From: Sialis fuliginosa
Taxonomy: Eukaryota; Arthropoda; Insecta; Megaloptera; Sialidae
NCBI GenBank assembly: GCA_961205875.1
Contig: OY540821.1
Coordinates: 8,246,001-8,310,000, forward strand
Reading direction: 5' to 3'
DNA: 64,000 bases
The translations under genes were made by a program, and so were the position numbers. The notes beneath the pieces were generated by a model. The model had not been told where the DNA came from and ran no database searches. It was given only the letters and a program-made list of their open reading frames with translations. Below are positions 34,882-46,422 of the stretch, one piece after another (position 1 is the first letter of the stretch; every line of letters begins with the position of its first letter).

Positions 34882-35095
34882 TTCAGTGAATAGTCCCTGA
34901 TAATCAGTAACTATGCCCTACTCTGCATTGATAATAATCAGTGGATACAAATCAGTGAATAGTCACTGAAAAAATCAATGGATTATTGTTGCAAATATGG
35001 CCAAAATCACTGGTTAATCAGTGAGAACTGGTATAGATCATTGATTTTCAGTTACTTTTATGTTCACTGAAAGAATCTCACTGATTCAGTTTAAG
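34882..35095. repeat. Cluster of ATCAGTGA words
   Basis: Within about 210 bp the words 'TCAGTGA', 'TCAGTGG', 'TCACTGA' and 'TCACTGG' occur about ten times in both orientations. There is no coding frame. It may be a degenerate satellite-like core or the interior of a MITE. Confidence 0.55.
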
Positions 35096-35529
35096 ACAAT
35101 TAGTTGCTTGCGACTACACCGATCAGAATTCAGCTGAATCCTCTATTTCTTTGATCATGCCTACTATCGGGTTAATTTTATAACAAACGGTAATTATTGT
35201 CCACCCCTGCACCAACCCCATACCCCTGTTTTCTGTGAACGAGGGCGCACTCTTCGCTTTTAATCTTGTATCTTAATTCTAGCTAATTGCCCCCGTCTTG
35301 TCAACTAAATTCTTAATTACAAGGCGACAAATTATAACATTGTATATTATGGCGTATAGAACTGTAGTTTAACACCTTTATATATACAGTATAGGTGTCT
35401 AGAAATGGAAAACTTTATTAACTGCATAAACAAAAAGTAATATCAGTCAGTACTTATTAGACAAATGTATGGTATCTATATAAATATCTATGTACATATC
35501 GTCGCTTAAGTTTTAACTCCGCTAATACC

Positions 35530-35715
35530 CGCGGTATTATAAAGAATTTGCTCGAGAGTAAAGCGCTTTTGGCTAACACTATCTGTGAGGTATTAAATAG
35601 TTATGTATTTGCTCAGGTTTCTAGAGCAGTGGTAATAAATGTATAATAATGTAAAGTACATATACATTTTATGAGGTACACTTGTCAGCACTGTGGTTGT
35701 CGTTTATATTTAATA
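35530..35715. repeat. Degenerate 'ggtattataaa' element
   Basis: Starts 'cggtattataaagaatttgctc' and contains 'gagcagtggtaataaatgta', words shared with 51129-51525 and 63161-63432. Ends are worn. Confidence 0.4.
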
Positions 35716-36719
35716 CCTAGTAGATAGCGTTAGCCACATTCAAAATAAAGTTTACGACATAAAAAATATTAAGGCTTAACCCTAGACGGCTGCTAACTAG
35801 GGACAACTGTGTCACGCGGATAAAAGTCACCATTTTCGATATACGAAGTTCTTATTAACCAAATCGACTAATGAATAACCTCTTCGTAACTTTTTTGCTA
35901 TATGCTAATGTATATTTTTAAAAAGTTCGAAATTTTTAATTCTTATATATTTATATCTACGAGTATTCTTTCTAAAATAGGTAATGTAGTTACAAAAAAT
36001 GCAAAAAGAATCAATTATAATAATTACGTGTACCTATAATTAAGGCTCTGTCAAACAGGAAGCGGACAGTCCGCAGTCCACCACGGACTAGGTTGGTCAA
36101 ATAGCGTTAATAGCCAATGCGACTAAATCCACTTTTTTCTTGAATTTGTTAATTTTAGTTCAGGAAAAAATAAATATAATTATATATAAAACATAATTTT
36201 TCTAGAATGTTTCTTAAGTGGGGTCTTCTTAGCTATTGTATAACTCAATCGTCCCTTTTATTCTCAAGATTACGAACAAATTTAGAAAATATTTTATTTC
36301 AGAATATTTTCAACGGAACATGATCCCTTAAAAACGAACCACTCAATACAAAATGCTATCAGTTTCTTGATCTTTGTACGGTATATTTCTATTCTAAACA
36401 TGTTTATACTTCGTTACAATTGTCAATATTGTATAAGAATTCGATACTTTTAAAGACTCTAGTATGATTTCCGGACAATTTGTTACAAAGAATACAAAGT
36501 TTGCAAACCTTCAACTGTTATATTATATTATTTGATTATTCACTGATACGTTGAAAACAGTTTTTTTGAATTTTAGAGAATTCATTGATCATTTTTCTTA
36601 TCAGATTTTACAACAATTAAATTAAAGTTTATATTTATGTGTTTTTGATCTTCATTTATCCACTCTATAGTTTCAAAAAAATAGGAATAAAAAATAAAAT
36701 TGATGTAGATATTTCATAC

Positions 36720-36845
36720 ATTGCGCCACGTCACGTTTGTTCGGACCCCCAACCCCCTTCACCCTTCTTGTCACATATCATCAAGCCAGGCAATCCCTCC
36801 ACCCCCTTTTTGCATACGTATTTTATGGACGGCTCCCTAACTAAA
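36720..36845 (-). repeat. Second copy of the 'GTCCATAAATTACG' repeat
   Basis: 'cttgtcacatatcatcaag' recalls 'tcgtcacatatcaacacgtt' at about 821, and the end 'gtattttatggacggctcc' is the inverse of the left end at 526. The 71-codon frame 36639-36854 is a by-product of the repeat. Confidence 0.45.
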
Positions 36846-37337
36846 AATGTATAAAATTAACAATTTTTAAATAAAATATATTTCTAGTAAATTTCGGTAT
36901 AGGTACGACATCTAGAAGATTATTGAAAAATCAACAGTATAAAAATGTAAATGTATATAGAAACTGTATTATCGACGTGATAAAATATTATATAGAAAGA
37001 TAAAAAAGAGATCTGTAACCAAAAAAAATGGATATCTGCATTATCGATATATAGATATTTCAAATTGTACAGCAGGGAATTTTAATATTTTTTAGGACTT
37101 TTAATACTAGGTTGGTGCTTTCTGTTTACAACTTTAAACTTTTAAAATTTTTTTTACAAAACTGATTGTTACCATATTACCAATCACATATGATTTGTGA
37201 TTGTTATTTATATTTTTTGCTATACTTAATTAACTTTATTTTGTGCAGAGAACTAATTTTATAGTAAGTAGTTTCTACGATATTTATTATCAATCTATTA
37301 TATTACAAGTAATCTCTGTATAAACACTTAAAATATA

Positions 37338-37451
37338 ATGTTAAGTTCTGATGTATCCAGAAGACATACCAGAAGAAATCCTCAAGAAACTCAAGATGAA
37401 TACAAACTTATCCAAAGCATTGGCTATGGAACTTATGGAGATGTACACAAG
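37338..37451 (+). CDS. MAP4K-like first coding exon (kinase glycine loop)
   Basis: ATG opens 38 codons ending in a donor 'CACAAG/GTGAAT'. The peptide contains 'SRRHTRRNPQ' and then 'DEYKLIQSIGYGTYGDVHK'. In MAP4K kinases of the GCK-I type (MAP4K3/5, fly happyhour) the matching N-terminus reads 'SRRNPQ..YELIQRIGSGTYGDVYK', so the homology is clear. Two positions of the nucleotide-binding loop that are normally constant differ (Ser to Tyr, Tyr to His) and HTR is inserted, which hints at relaxed constraint. No further kinase exon is found on this strand in the following 26 kb. The next acceptor (37751) joins it in frame to a zinc-finger exon. It may be the true first exon of a kinase gene reaching beyond the window, or an exon captured by the finger gene. 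Confidence 0.7.
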
Positions 37452-37751
37452 GTGAATGTTACATGTAGATATTTTAAAATATGCACATGAAATTATAAAT
37501 TAAATTATTTCTAATACATGGAGTTTCCCTGCAATCACAATATCAGTTAATTTTTAACCAGGATTCCTGATGCATGATATATGATGATATATTCATCATA
37601 ACATTTAAATATTTTACTTTCTATTACAAAATCAAATTTTCACAATAAATTCGGTAATTGTCGGTGTGTATGCATGCACGTTCCATGCTCTATATTTATG
37701 ATGCGTTTAAATAACTTACATTACATCGAGTTATATATTGTCATTTTCCAG

Positions 37752-38468
37752 GGAGACTCGGAAGTTAAAGAAGAAAATCTGATAGACACCAACATGTCAA
37801 ATGATCAAAAAGAAAATTATCCTAGTGAAAAAACAAAAAACAGTGATAAATATTTAAACTCAGATAATGGTAATAAAACAATTAACCATAAGTCAAGATC
37901 AACTAACCAGAGTGTGAATTTGAAGAAATATAAATGTTATCTATGCGTGAAAGACCTTAAACAGAAAGGTAATTTACAACAGCATACATTAATACATAAT
38001 GATCAACGTCCGTTTAAATGTGACAAATGTGAATATAGTAGTCGACGAAAAAGAAATAATCTCAGTGAAGAAACAAATAACAGTGATAAATATATAAATT
38101 CAAACAATGGTAATAAAAAAATTAACTATGAGTCAAAATCTACTAACAAGAGTGTGAATTTGAAAAAATATAAATGTGATCTATGCAAGAAAGATTTTAA
38201 ACAAAAAGGTGATTTAGTACGGCATACATTAATACATACTGGTCAACGACCATTTAAATGCAATAAGTGCAAATATCGTTCTACACAAAAAGGAAATTTA
38301 AAAAAACATGAATTAATACATTCTGATAAGCGACCTTATAAATGCAACCAATGTGTATACACTTGTACACAAAAAAGTAATTTGAATAAACATAAATACA
38401 TCCATTCTAACAAGCGACCTTTTCAATGCAACTGTGTGAATACCGTTGTATACAAAAAAGTAATTTGA
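37752..38468 (+). CDS. C2H2 zinc-finger exon, last finger frameshifted
   Basis: The acceptor 'TTTTCCAG/GGAGAC' opens a phase-0 exon of 238 codons that fits the MAP4K-like exon exactly. An acidic, Ser/Asn-rich start ('GDSEVKEENL') leads to fingers of the form C-x2-C-x12-H-x3-H with 'RPFKC' linkers, at about 37930, 38167, 38254 and 38335, plus a half finger at about 38010. A 240-bp segment (about 37812-38051) is tandemly repeated at 38052-38291; the half finger sits at the junction. In the fifth finger one base is missing near 38430, so the frame ends 'VVYKKVI', while the finger pattern goes on in another frame to about 38515. Poly(A) signal AATAAA at 38787. It is probably a DNA-binding nuclear protein if expressed. 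If the 37452-37751 intron is not used, an ATG at 37674 could start it. Confidence 0.75.
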   Translation, partial: GDSEVKEENLIDTNMSNDQKENYPSEKTKNSDKYLNSDNGNKTINHKSRSTNQSVNLKKYKCYLCVKDLKQKGNLQQHTLIHNDQRPFKCDKCEYSSRRKRNNLSEETNNSDKYINSNNGNKKINYESKSTNKSVNLKKYKCDLCKKDFKQKGDLVRHTLIHTGQRPFKCNKCKYRSTQKGNLKKHELIHSDKRPYKCNQCVYTCTQKSNLNKHKYIHSNKRPFQCNCVNTVVYKKVI

Positions 38469-38644
38469 TTAAACATAAATACATCCATTCTAATAAGCGA
38501 CCATTTAAATGTGAGTTTTTTTATATAAAAATAGGTGGTGTCAAGTGTCAGTCTATCTTAAACTCACATAATCTCAGTAATGGCATTAACTACATAAAAT
38601 TGGTTTTCAGATTTAAAAAGCACATTTATCACGGATCTTTTTAA
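38426..38644 (+). pseudogene. Out-of-frame fifth finger and tail of the zinc-finger gene
   Basis: This frame reads 'CEYRCIQKSNLIKHKYIH' and 'SNKRPFKC', a normal finger and linker, then leaves the family pattern. It is joined to the main frame only if one base is restored, so it is either a genuine loss of the last finger or an assembly error. Placed at the 3' end of the zinc-finger exon. Confidence 0.6.
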
Positions 38645-38786
38645 TGTGCAAACCATCGATTTAGGTAATATAAAGTTCTCAAGAAATAATAAAATAAAAA
38701 ATATTGACGCTTCAGAGATTTCAAGGAACAAGTTGATGCAGGTTTCATCAAAATATTTAATTTATAATATGTAATTTAGTTTCATT

Positions 38787-38792
38787 AATAAA
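38787..38792 (+). terminator. Poly(A) signal of the zinc-finger gene
   Basis: AATAAA about 320 bases after the stop at 38468, followed by a T-rich stretch. It lies between two convergent genes; mRpS11 ends at 39025 on the other strand. Confidence 0.4.
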
Positions 38793-39024
38793 GTTTTTGT
38801 TTACGTACTTTGTAGTATAAAAATTGGATTTCATTATTTAATTAATTCATGTTTGGTTTTACACGTGGGCACAGCCAGAGGGGGGGGACCATTATTTTAC
38901 AGTGTATGTTGTAAATTAATTATATTAATTTGCAACCAAACGCGGCAAGTAAAAAAAAAGTCATTCAAACTTAATTATTTAATTACATACAAGAAAATAT
39001 ATAAAACATAACAAATTAATACAC

Positions 39025-39689
39025 TTATAATTTCCTCTGTTTCCTAGGTCGTGGTGGAAACCATGAAACTGGAGTGTTATCGGTAATGGATACAATATCC
39101 AGTCCGCCCATTTGTAAACCTTTGATAGCAGACATTCGTCCAGGTCCTAAACCACGGACTCTAACTCGTATGACTTTTATTCCTCTATTTATAGCTCTTG
39201 TAGACAAACTAATTGCTGTCGCTTGAGCTGCAATATTTGTTCCTTTGCGGGTATTTTTGAATCCTTCGATACCGCAAGAGCGTAGCATTTGAGGCGTGCC
39301 TTTGTGATCAGTTAATGTAATAATTGTGTTGTTTGAAGAAACCTATAAAAATATTATTTGTAAAGCAATTATTCTACATGTATATTTAGTTCACTTACTT
39401 TTATGTTACATATCGGTAGTTCATTAAAAGGTACACCATTGAAAAGTTGCTTATGCGTCAGTAAATCTGGAAATCTATTGAATGACCCATCATTTACTAA
39501 TGTGTCTATATCTATTGCTCTTTCTCCTATAGTACCTTCATCTTTTGAAGGTAGCGAAGCTAACATAGCCTTTCTGTCTTCGGTTTTATGTAACACTGTA
39601 CTAGTTGTAAATGTGTTTTTTATATTCTTTCCATTATTTGTTAATTGATTTTGAAATAATAATAATGGTCTTGCAAATAACTTTAACAT
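39025..39689 (-). CDS. mRpS11: Mitochondrial ribosomal protein S11 (uS11m), two exons
   Basis: Small-subunit protein of the mitochondrial ribosome, near the mRNA exit on the platform. Exon 1 is 39399-39689 (97 codons) and exon 2 is 39025-39342 (105 codons and stop). The intron 39343-39398 is 56 bp, with donor 'AAA/GTAAGT' and acceptor 'TTTTTATAG/GTT', phase 0; the product is 202 residues. The N-terminus 'MLKLFARPLLLFQNQL' is a typical mitochondrial presequence. The uS11 domain spans about residues 92-202: 'NNTIITLTDHKG', 'SCGIEGFKN', 'VRVRGLGPGR' and the basic end 'RPRKQRK' match the family. The gene converges on the zinc-finger gene and is divergent from the exon at 40404. It looks intact. 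Confidence 0.96.
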
Positions 39690-40300
39690 TTTGTTACAAT
39701 TTTAAGGTAAATCACTATAAAATAATTTATTGACATAAATAAACTATTAGGTTAACTTTTCATAGATTAGAATCATGACATTTATCACAGATTAAACATT
39801 GACGAATGATTAAAAAAAAGTTCAAATTTTCAAATTCTTTTCCTATAATTTATTATTTATTTGACACTTGTCTATTATTTATATCCTCAGCGGTTTGAAA
39901 AAAATAAAATCATAAAATAACCAGCTCTACAGATAGGCAAGTGTCAAGGTTAGAACATTTTTACGTTTATTTTATTTGATAAAATATATAAAACCTAACG
40001 AAAACTAACCAACCCAAAACTAATCAACTCGATTTCACCCCAATAGATTGCCTAACCTACAGTTAGAAGTTATCATTCAAAAATAATGAAAAATATTTCA
40101 AAAAGGGCGTCGCGAGTTGAAAAAGTTTGGGAACGTCTGCAGTATATTCAACTATGTAACAGCAATCCCTTGGCAAAGCATCCATCTTGACATCAATACT
40201 TTTGCACCAATGAAATTGCAGTATTCATACGTCACATTATTTTCGACCAATCGGAAGACAGAAAAACCCGGAGAGCTCTTCTCCTAGGGCTGATTTCATG
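39690..40300. promoter_or_regulatory. Divergent promoter region of mRpS11 and the exon at 40404
   Basis: About 0.6 kb between the mRpS11 ATG (minus) and a plus-strand first exon. CCAAT words lie at about 40189 ('caccaatga') and 40248 ('gaccaatcgg'), with 'tacgtcac' (CRE-like) at about 40230 and 'cccggagag' near 40267. 'gtcagtcagttgc' at about 40308 could be an initiator. The 39960-40080 part has 'aacctaac' words and is otherwise plain. Confidence 0.5.
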
Positions 40301-40359
40301 TCAACAAGTCAGTCAGTTGCTAATATTTCTTCCTGTTATACGTGTTATTTTGTTTTGTG

Positions 40360-40404
40360 ATGTGTCCTCTTGTCAGAATCACCAGAATGTGCAGGAAATA
40401 TAAG
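40360..40404 (+). CDS. Candidate first exon with short frame
   Basis: ATG at 40360 opens 15 codons ('MCPLVRITRMCRKYK') up to a strong donor 'ATAAG/GTAAGT' at 40404/40405. Together with the CCAAT-bearing region upstream this looks like a transcribed first exon starting near 40300. If the next acceptor is 57520, the frame ends after 9 more codons, so the exon would be mostly 5' UTR with a short upstream frame. No homology is recognised. Confidence 0.35.
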
Positions 40405-43400
40405 GTAAGTTATCCTTAACACATTTCTTTATCGATTTACATAGAGTTTAATGTGTAAATAACACAGTATACTTATATTTATGACGTTTAACTTGCTTCT
40501 GAAATCACATGCCTTGGCCTCCAAACATGGCGAATCCAATGTAATATTTCTGTCTAGCTACAGAAACATGGTATAAGTAGATTTCAGTATCAATTGCAGT
40601 GTTTATTTACATGTTATCTAGAAGTAAAATGTTTTTAGGTATCGTACAATGTTTTTATTACAGTAAAATGAAGATATCAAAACCCCAAATGTATTATATC
40701 AAATTTAAAATAAATATTGATTAGTGCGAGATCGTTTACTGTAATATCAAATTATTATTTATCTTTTGGAGGTGTGTTCACGAAAATAATATAAAATTTC
40801 ATTTTTATTATTAATTAATGTTTATCTATGTCTCATAATAATATAATAATGTTTACAATAATATATGTAGACATAACAGTACATGATGTTCAAAATGTTA
40901 CTTGAACTAGTTATAATGGCTAGCTCTAATTTCATGGAACTTCTTATTCCTGGAAACACCTACCTACTGCTGTAAAATTTATTATTCATAGATTTTTATG
41001 GTGATGACGAAACTTTAGAATGTGTTCGAATAGAATTGTTCTTTCACTATTTCACTGTACACAACTTTAATTTGATTCGTAGAACCATGACCGAAAATTA
41101 AAAGGATTCAATTTAGATTAATTTACTTTGTTCTGTAGCAATTTAAATTTTAATCATTGTAATCATCCCAGTATTTTCAATATTGACTGTATCTATGCAT
41201 ATTTGAATCAACATTTCATGCTATAAATACTAATTATCTATTCTGTGTTTATGGCAAAAAACCAAAAATAGTAATGCTCTAATTATTTAAAATATCAGGA
41301 AGATGTAAAGTACTAATTTTATGTCGGTATTTAAAAAAAATATTTTAAATAGTTCTTGGTTTCTGGGTGTTGGCTTGGTCAATGTTTCATCACATGTTAT
41401 TCTTAGGAAAATCTCCAGTTGTTTATGTTGAAGATTTTTGTAGACTTGATTATAAGATCAAGTTCCATTTAATATCTAAACAGTAGATAAAATGTACAAT
41501 ATGAAGAAATCGATTAATTCCAATGCTGAACATTTCATAATAATAATAATTTCTAAGGTTACTAGCATTAGCATATTCGATAGTATTGAATTTTAAATAA
41601 TACAATTCAAATTAATTAAAGTATTAACTTGAAAAAATGATTGGGAATTTCTTTTTTAAATTAATATTAAAGGGGTATGTACGCCTCTAGAGAAAAAAGG
41701 CCCTGTGCCCAATTAGTTTAAAATAACATTCGTTTGTTTTATTACAATATTCTTGAAATTTGAATATCAAATCTCCGTACAGTCAAATTTATGTGTTCTC
41801 TGACCTCAAAGTCTTGCATAAGATTTGCTAAAATGAGTATAACACCTTGACTGTGACCCTATGCAGTCACCTCGACTAAAATAAGGCAGTTTTTTATTGG
41901 ACGTTCACCAAAAATGTAATTGTATTTTAATTATTTTCAAATAAAACACGTTCTACGAAATTTGAATTATTTTGAGATTTTTTTTATTACAAATGTTTGT
42001 TAATTTAAAAATCTACCTTGTATTGTTTAATTAAAATTATATGTGTTTTTTTTTACCGATCAGAATTATTTTTTATCACTATTTATCGAAAATTGAAAAG
42101 TATTTTTTTTAATTAGTCTTATTTAACAAGGTTTATTATATTTTGGTCAAGTTCTTTATATTTTTATTTAAGTACAATTTTAAATGGGTTTGTTTATAAA
42201 TAATTCATTATTTTATTATGCTAATAATAATTATTATTATTTTGGCTCTAATTATTTCCACATGATATAAAACGTGATATTTAATTTGGTAACACATTCA
42301 AATAATCAAAACGTCAAGTTTTGAACAGCTCTCTTTTATATAATGTGTTTCTCTCTATATTTAATATTAGTGAAATCGTTTTTACAAACTGTTTTCTACG
42401 AAAGGGAAAATTATATACTTGAATATTTATTAAATACTAGTGGACTTGCCCGCGACTTCGCTCGCATTGTAAAGTTTTTTTTAATGTGGGCTGTACAAAT
42501 AAAATTTTAAGACATTTTTTTTTATTCATTTGCGAAATAGAGGTTGTTCCCCCCACCCCTAAAACCCACTCTTCCCTAGTATATTTTCCGCTGGATCGAA
42601 TGGAACTAATTACAACCCTCCATACGTGACAGGGGGTGAAATATTAAATTATTATTTTTTATTCATTACGTATACAAAATCGTAAGTTAGTTAAAAATTG
42701 CAAAAAAAACCCATCCTCTGTCTACCCTCGCCATTAGGGCTTGGATGTCGAAATTTTTATGTTTGTTGAAGACTATTTTGCCCGAATATACCTTACCATT
42801 ATAAATAGAAACTTGCCAAACATTGAATATTCATTATACTTCAAGGGAACTGCCAGATAGGTTTGAAACCTCATTTGAAATTTTTATTTTTATGAAAAAT
42901 TATCTATACTAAAAAAGTAGAATGTATTATTAAAGAGCAATAACTTTTTATGTTAGTTAAGAGTTTTTTCTATGTCTGATGAAAAGTAGATATTGAAAAA
43001 TAACTTTCAAAGATCAAGGATTTAAAAATGTCTTTGTTACTAGCCAACTTAACAATACGGTTGTTTATAAAAACCAGTTCAGTTTGTTATAATTTGTCGT
43101 ATACACATTACCTTTATTGTATACGCATATAAATTCTTATACAGGTGATTCATTAATTTATATACATAAAACATTTTATCTGTTGTATATAAAATGGATA
43201 ATTTTTCAATTTTAAAAATACGCGTACAAAATTATATTTAATTATTAATACTGGCGGTTAAAGGGGTCGGTTCAAGAAGTTGGCCTACATTTCCACGGAC
43301 TTTTTTAAAAGATAAGAAATTTTAATATTAAATATCTACCTACGTTCAAAGTAATCTCTGTAAAAATCCATTACGATAATGACTCGATTGTTTAATGATT

Positions 43401-43752
43401 GTATTGGTTTTTATTAACAACTATTGTGATAGAAACTTATTATACACGTGTCAATGAAAATACAAGGTGACTATTTCTAATAAATATATAGTTGCAGAAA
43501 AAATCATATTTAATATTATAGTAAAATATAGATATCTCTAAAACAATTCAAACTCGAGATATGAACGGAATTACACATTTTGAGGGTCCCTGAATCACAT
43601 ATGTTACATACTACCATTTTCTCTATTACTCGTACGTCTGTCTATCTGTCTGTGAAAATAAAAACCAATATTACGTATAGTATGTTAAAGAAATATTAAA
43701 TAAAATTAACTAATCGAAAAAAAATAATTTCATCATCTATTAATTATGAATA

Positions 43753-44297
43753 GGGTCGAGCGGGGTAAATATGAAACACCAAAAAAATGGGGTAAAAGTG
43801 AAACAAGCTTGCAACTAAAAAACTAATTTGTTTATAGGAGAATTATAAAAACTGACATCATTAAAGATTTGTTAAAGCGACCTGAAAATATGAAGCGCCC
43901 CTAATAAGTGATGTATCACCCCTACAGATTTCCCTGTTAGTCGATGTCAAAACGTGTGAATTAAATTTTAATTCTTTGCACATAACTTTCTGTATAGCTC
44001 AGATATTGATATGCCACAAAGAATCTAAATCAAAGTTGCCTTTGTAGTTTTTCTTTTAATTTTTCGAGAAATATTTTCCATTAGAGGCCTGTTTCACTTT
44101 TTCCCAAATTAGAGGTTAAAAAGGAAACACACTTTTTTCATTTTTAAAGTCCGTGTTGTATCGTACAGTTCAAATGATGTATTTAAGGTTATTCATAAGC
44201 GCATCTAGTAGAAAAAATGAATGCATGAATTTGTATCGTTAACTGCCAAAAAACATGAAAGATTTGTATTTTGTTTCACTTTTACCCCAGTTGATCC
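43753..44297. mobile_element. Non-autonomous pogo-like element with GGGGTAAA ends
   Basis: 545 bp flanked by TA (43751-43752, 44298-44299). Left end 'gggtcgagcggggtaaatat', right end 'acttttaccccagttgatcc', imperfect inverted copies. Inside, 'ggggtaaaagtgaaaca', 'gcctgtttcactttttccc' and 'ttgtttcacttttacccc' repeat the sub-terminal word. The 'GGGGTnAAnnTGA' style resembles the ends of the autonomous element at 59725-62584, so it may be a relative. Confidence 0.75.
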
Positions 44298-45467
44298 TAC
44301 CTACTTATTTTCAATAATTATTTATAAGAGACAACAGAATATTCAATAGCTTCTCATTGTATTTATTGTTTTTATATTAGAACAATCCCCACCCCTAGAT
44401 TGATCTTGCAATTAAATTTAAAAAAAATGTTTTTATAAGATTTACTCAAGTGCTAATGTACTTTGTGACATTTGCACTTACAGTGTAACTTCTACAAGTT
44501 GAATTTCAAGTTAGACAAGATAAATCCATTTTAACTGCATTATTTTATTTTTAAGTCTACTTTTTATATTGCAGAAATATTTATTTTGAGATTAAAAATG
44601 TTAGTTTATTGAACTTTAATCTATTGTGTTTCTAAATTCGGCCTTGACGCAAAGTGCGTATTGCTATTGGTAATGAAACGTCGGTCGTGTTGTTTAATGA
44701 ACTTAAATAGGATAATAAAAGGTGCGTGTTTATTATATTGATTAATAAATCGAGAATTATCTCTATATAGAACGTGGGGTTATGATTTAATTTGTTTTTA
44801 ACCTTGGTCAATAATTTTGGCTATTCAAAAGATATCATGTTATTTAAAGATTGTTATTTTTCTTTTATTTATATTCTACGCAATAACTTGAAGATACACC
44901 TATGCTCGTTTAAAAAATTGATATGATTTAATAAACATAAATATTGTTATAAAATTATGCATTATGTAAAAAAAATAATAAAAAATTGTTTGCATATTCT
45001 TAACTAGGTGTATTTGTCATTCCTTAAAATAAATTCATATCTGTGTTTTAATGAATTCGTGTAATTTTGATAAATTCAAAAAATTCAAAATAATATTTAC
45101 AAATGTTTTTAACTGTCGTAAACAATGAAGTTTATCATTATCTATTAAAACTAGTTTTTGTGATGAATTATTTTGAAATTGCAATTAAAATTTTAATTTA
45201 AAAAAATATTATTATTATTATTATTATTTGAAATGTTAAATCTGGGTTAATATTTTAATATTATTGATTTTAAAAATCATGCTAAAAAATATATGCGATT
45301 ATTATCTGTAAATAAGTGATTATAATTGATAGTACATATTATAGATGATTTAATATTAAAAATTATTGAGTATATCGTAAACAGAAAACATGTTTTCAAT
45401 ATAAACTAAACCAGAATGTATGTGTGAATCAAATAAACATAATTTATGTAACAAACCAGTGTTTCTA

Positions 45468-46005
45468 TAAGGTAGTGGCACCAGTCTTGGCAAGGGCCCC
45501 AGTAATGGCAAATTTTTAATTAAATGTACTGAATTAGAAATATGTGTTGATATTTGATATCTAACATTTCTGAATATTAATCTATATACATTTAACTGTC
45601 TTACAGCGTGATTTGATGACAATTGGCCAATAGGTGTCAAAACGTTGGACATTTAAACTAAATATTAGTATAAATTATTTAATAATTATTATATTATTAT
45701 TGCAACAAATTTGACGATTCTTTTATATCTTTTGTGTCGTAGTACTTATCGTTTTGTAATCATAAACAAGTGTCCATCACTGCGTGCTCATTACTGGTTT
45801 TACCTTTGCCATTACTTGAGAAAAAACATGACCAAAATAAATAAAAGAACTATATTTAGTGACATTGGTAATTAAATTGACTAAATAAAGGGTTACTTGT
45901 TTTATTAGTAACATGAGTTTATGAGAATTACAAAAAACAAGCCCATTAATCCAAAAAAAACGAAAACTTGCTCTTATAGCGGCCATAACTGGTGCCTTTA
46001 CCTTA
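45468..46005 (+). mobile_element. AGGTA family MITE, copy F (most complete)
   Basis: 538 bp with TA on both sides, left end 'aaggtagtggcaccagtc', right end 'aactggtgcctttacctta'. It is the best-preserved copy and serves as the family reference. The minus-strand frame 45356-45652 ('GQLSSNHAVRQLN') overlaps its left part and resembles the frame in copy A, but is not open in the other copies. Confidence 0.85.
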
Positions 46006-46422
46006 TACGTATTAAATTAGGAAGAAAATTTAAATGATCGGAAACATATTTTTCCTATCGATTTTTAATCAGTGCGAATTAGAAATAAAATGGGTTTTTA
46101 ATGTTTTTATAGTTAACTTCTGTATGTGGACAACATCTTCAAAAAAATATTTACTGTATAAAAGATATTTTTAAGTCACATGATTTAAATGGGTATTAAC
46201 TTAAATAATATTTTATAGTATGAAAATATTTACAATACATATATTCGAAATAAACAGAATACCTACTTGAAGATTTATCATTCAAAGATTAGCTATAATT
46301 ACTGTAATGGCATGTTAAAAGAGAGAGAGATGGGGATATACGTATGTGTTAAGATAAGTGTATTTAAGGCACGTTAGATTTGGTGTTGCTAAGCTGATGA
46401 AATCTTTTATAATATGATTATA

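Noticed and set aside
36639-36854. 71-codon frame
   Set aside because: Covers the second copy of the same repeat; no domain.
45356-45652. 98-codon minus-strand frame ('GQLSSNHAVRQLN'), similar to 16908-17093
   Set aside because: Both lie in AGGTA MITE copies; the frame is not open in copies B, C, D and G, so the likeness is due to the repeat.
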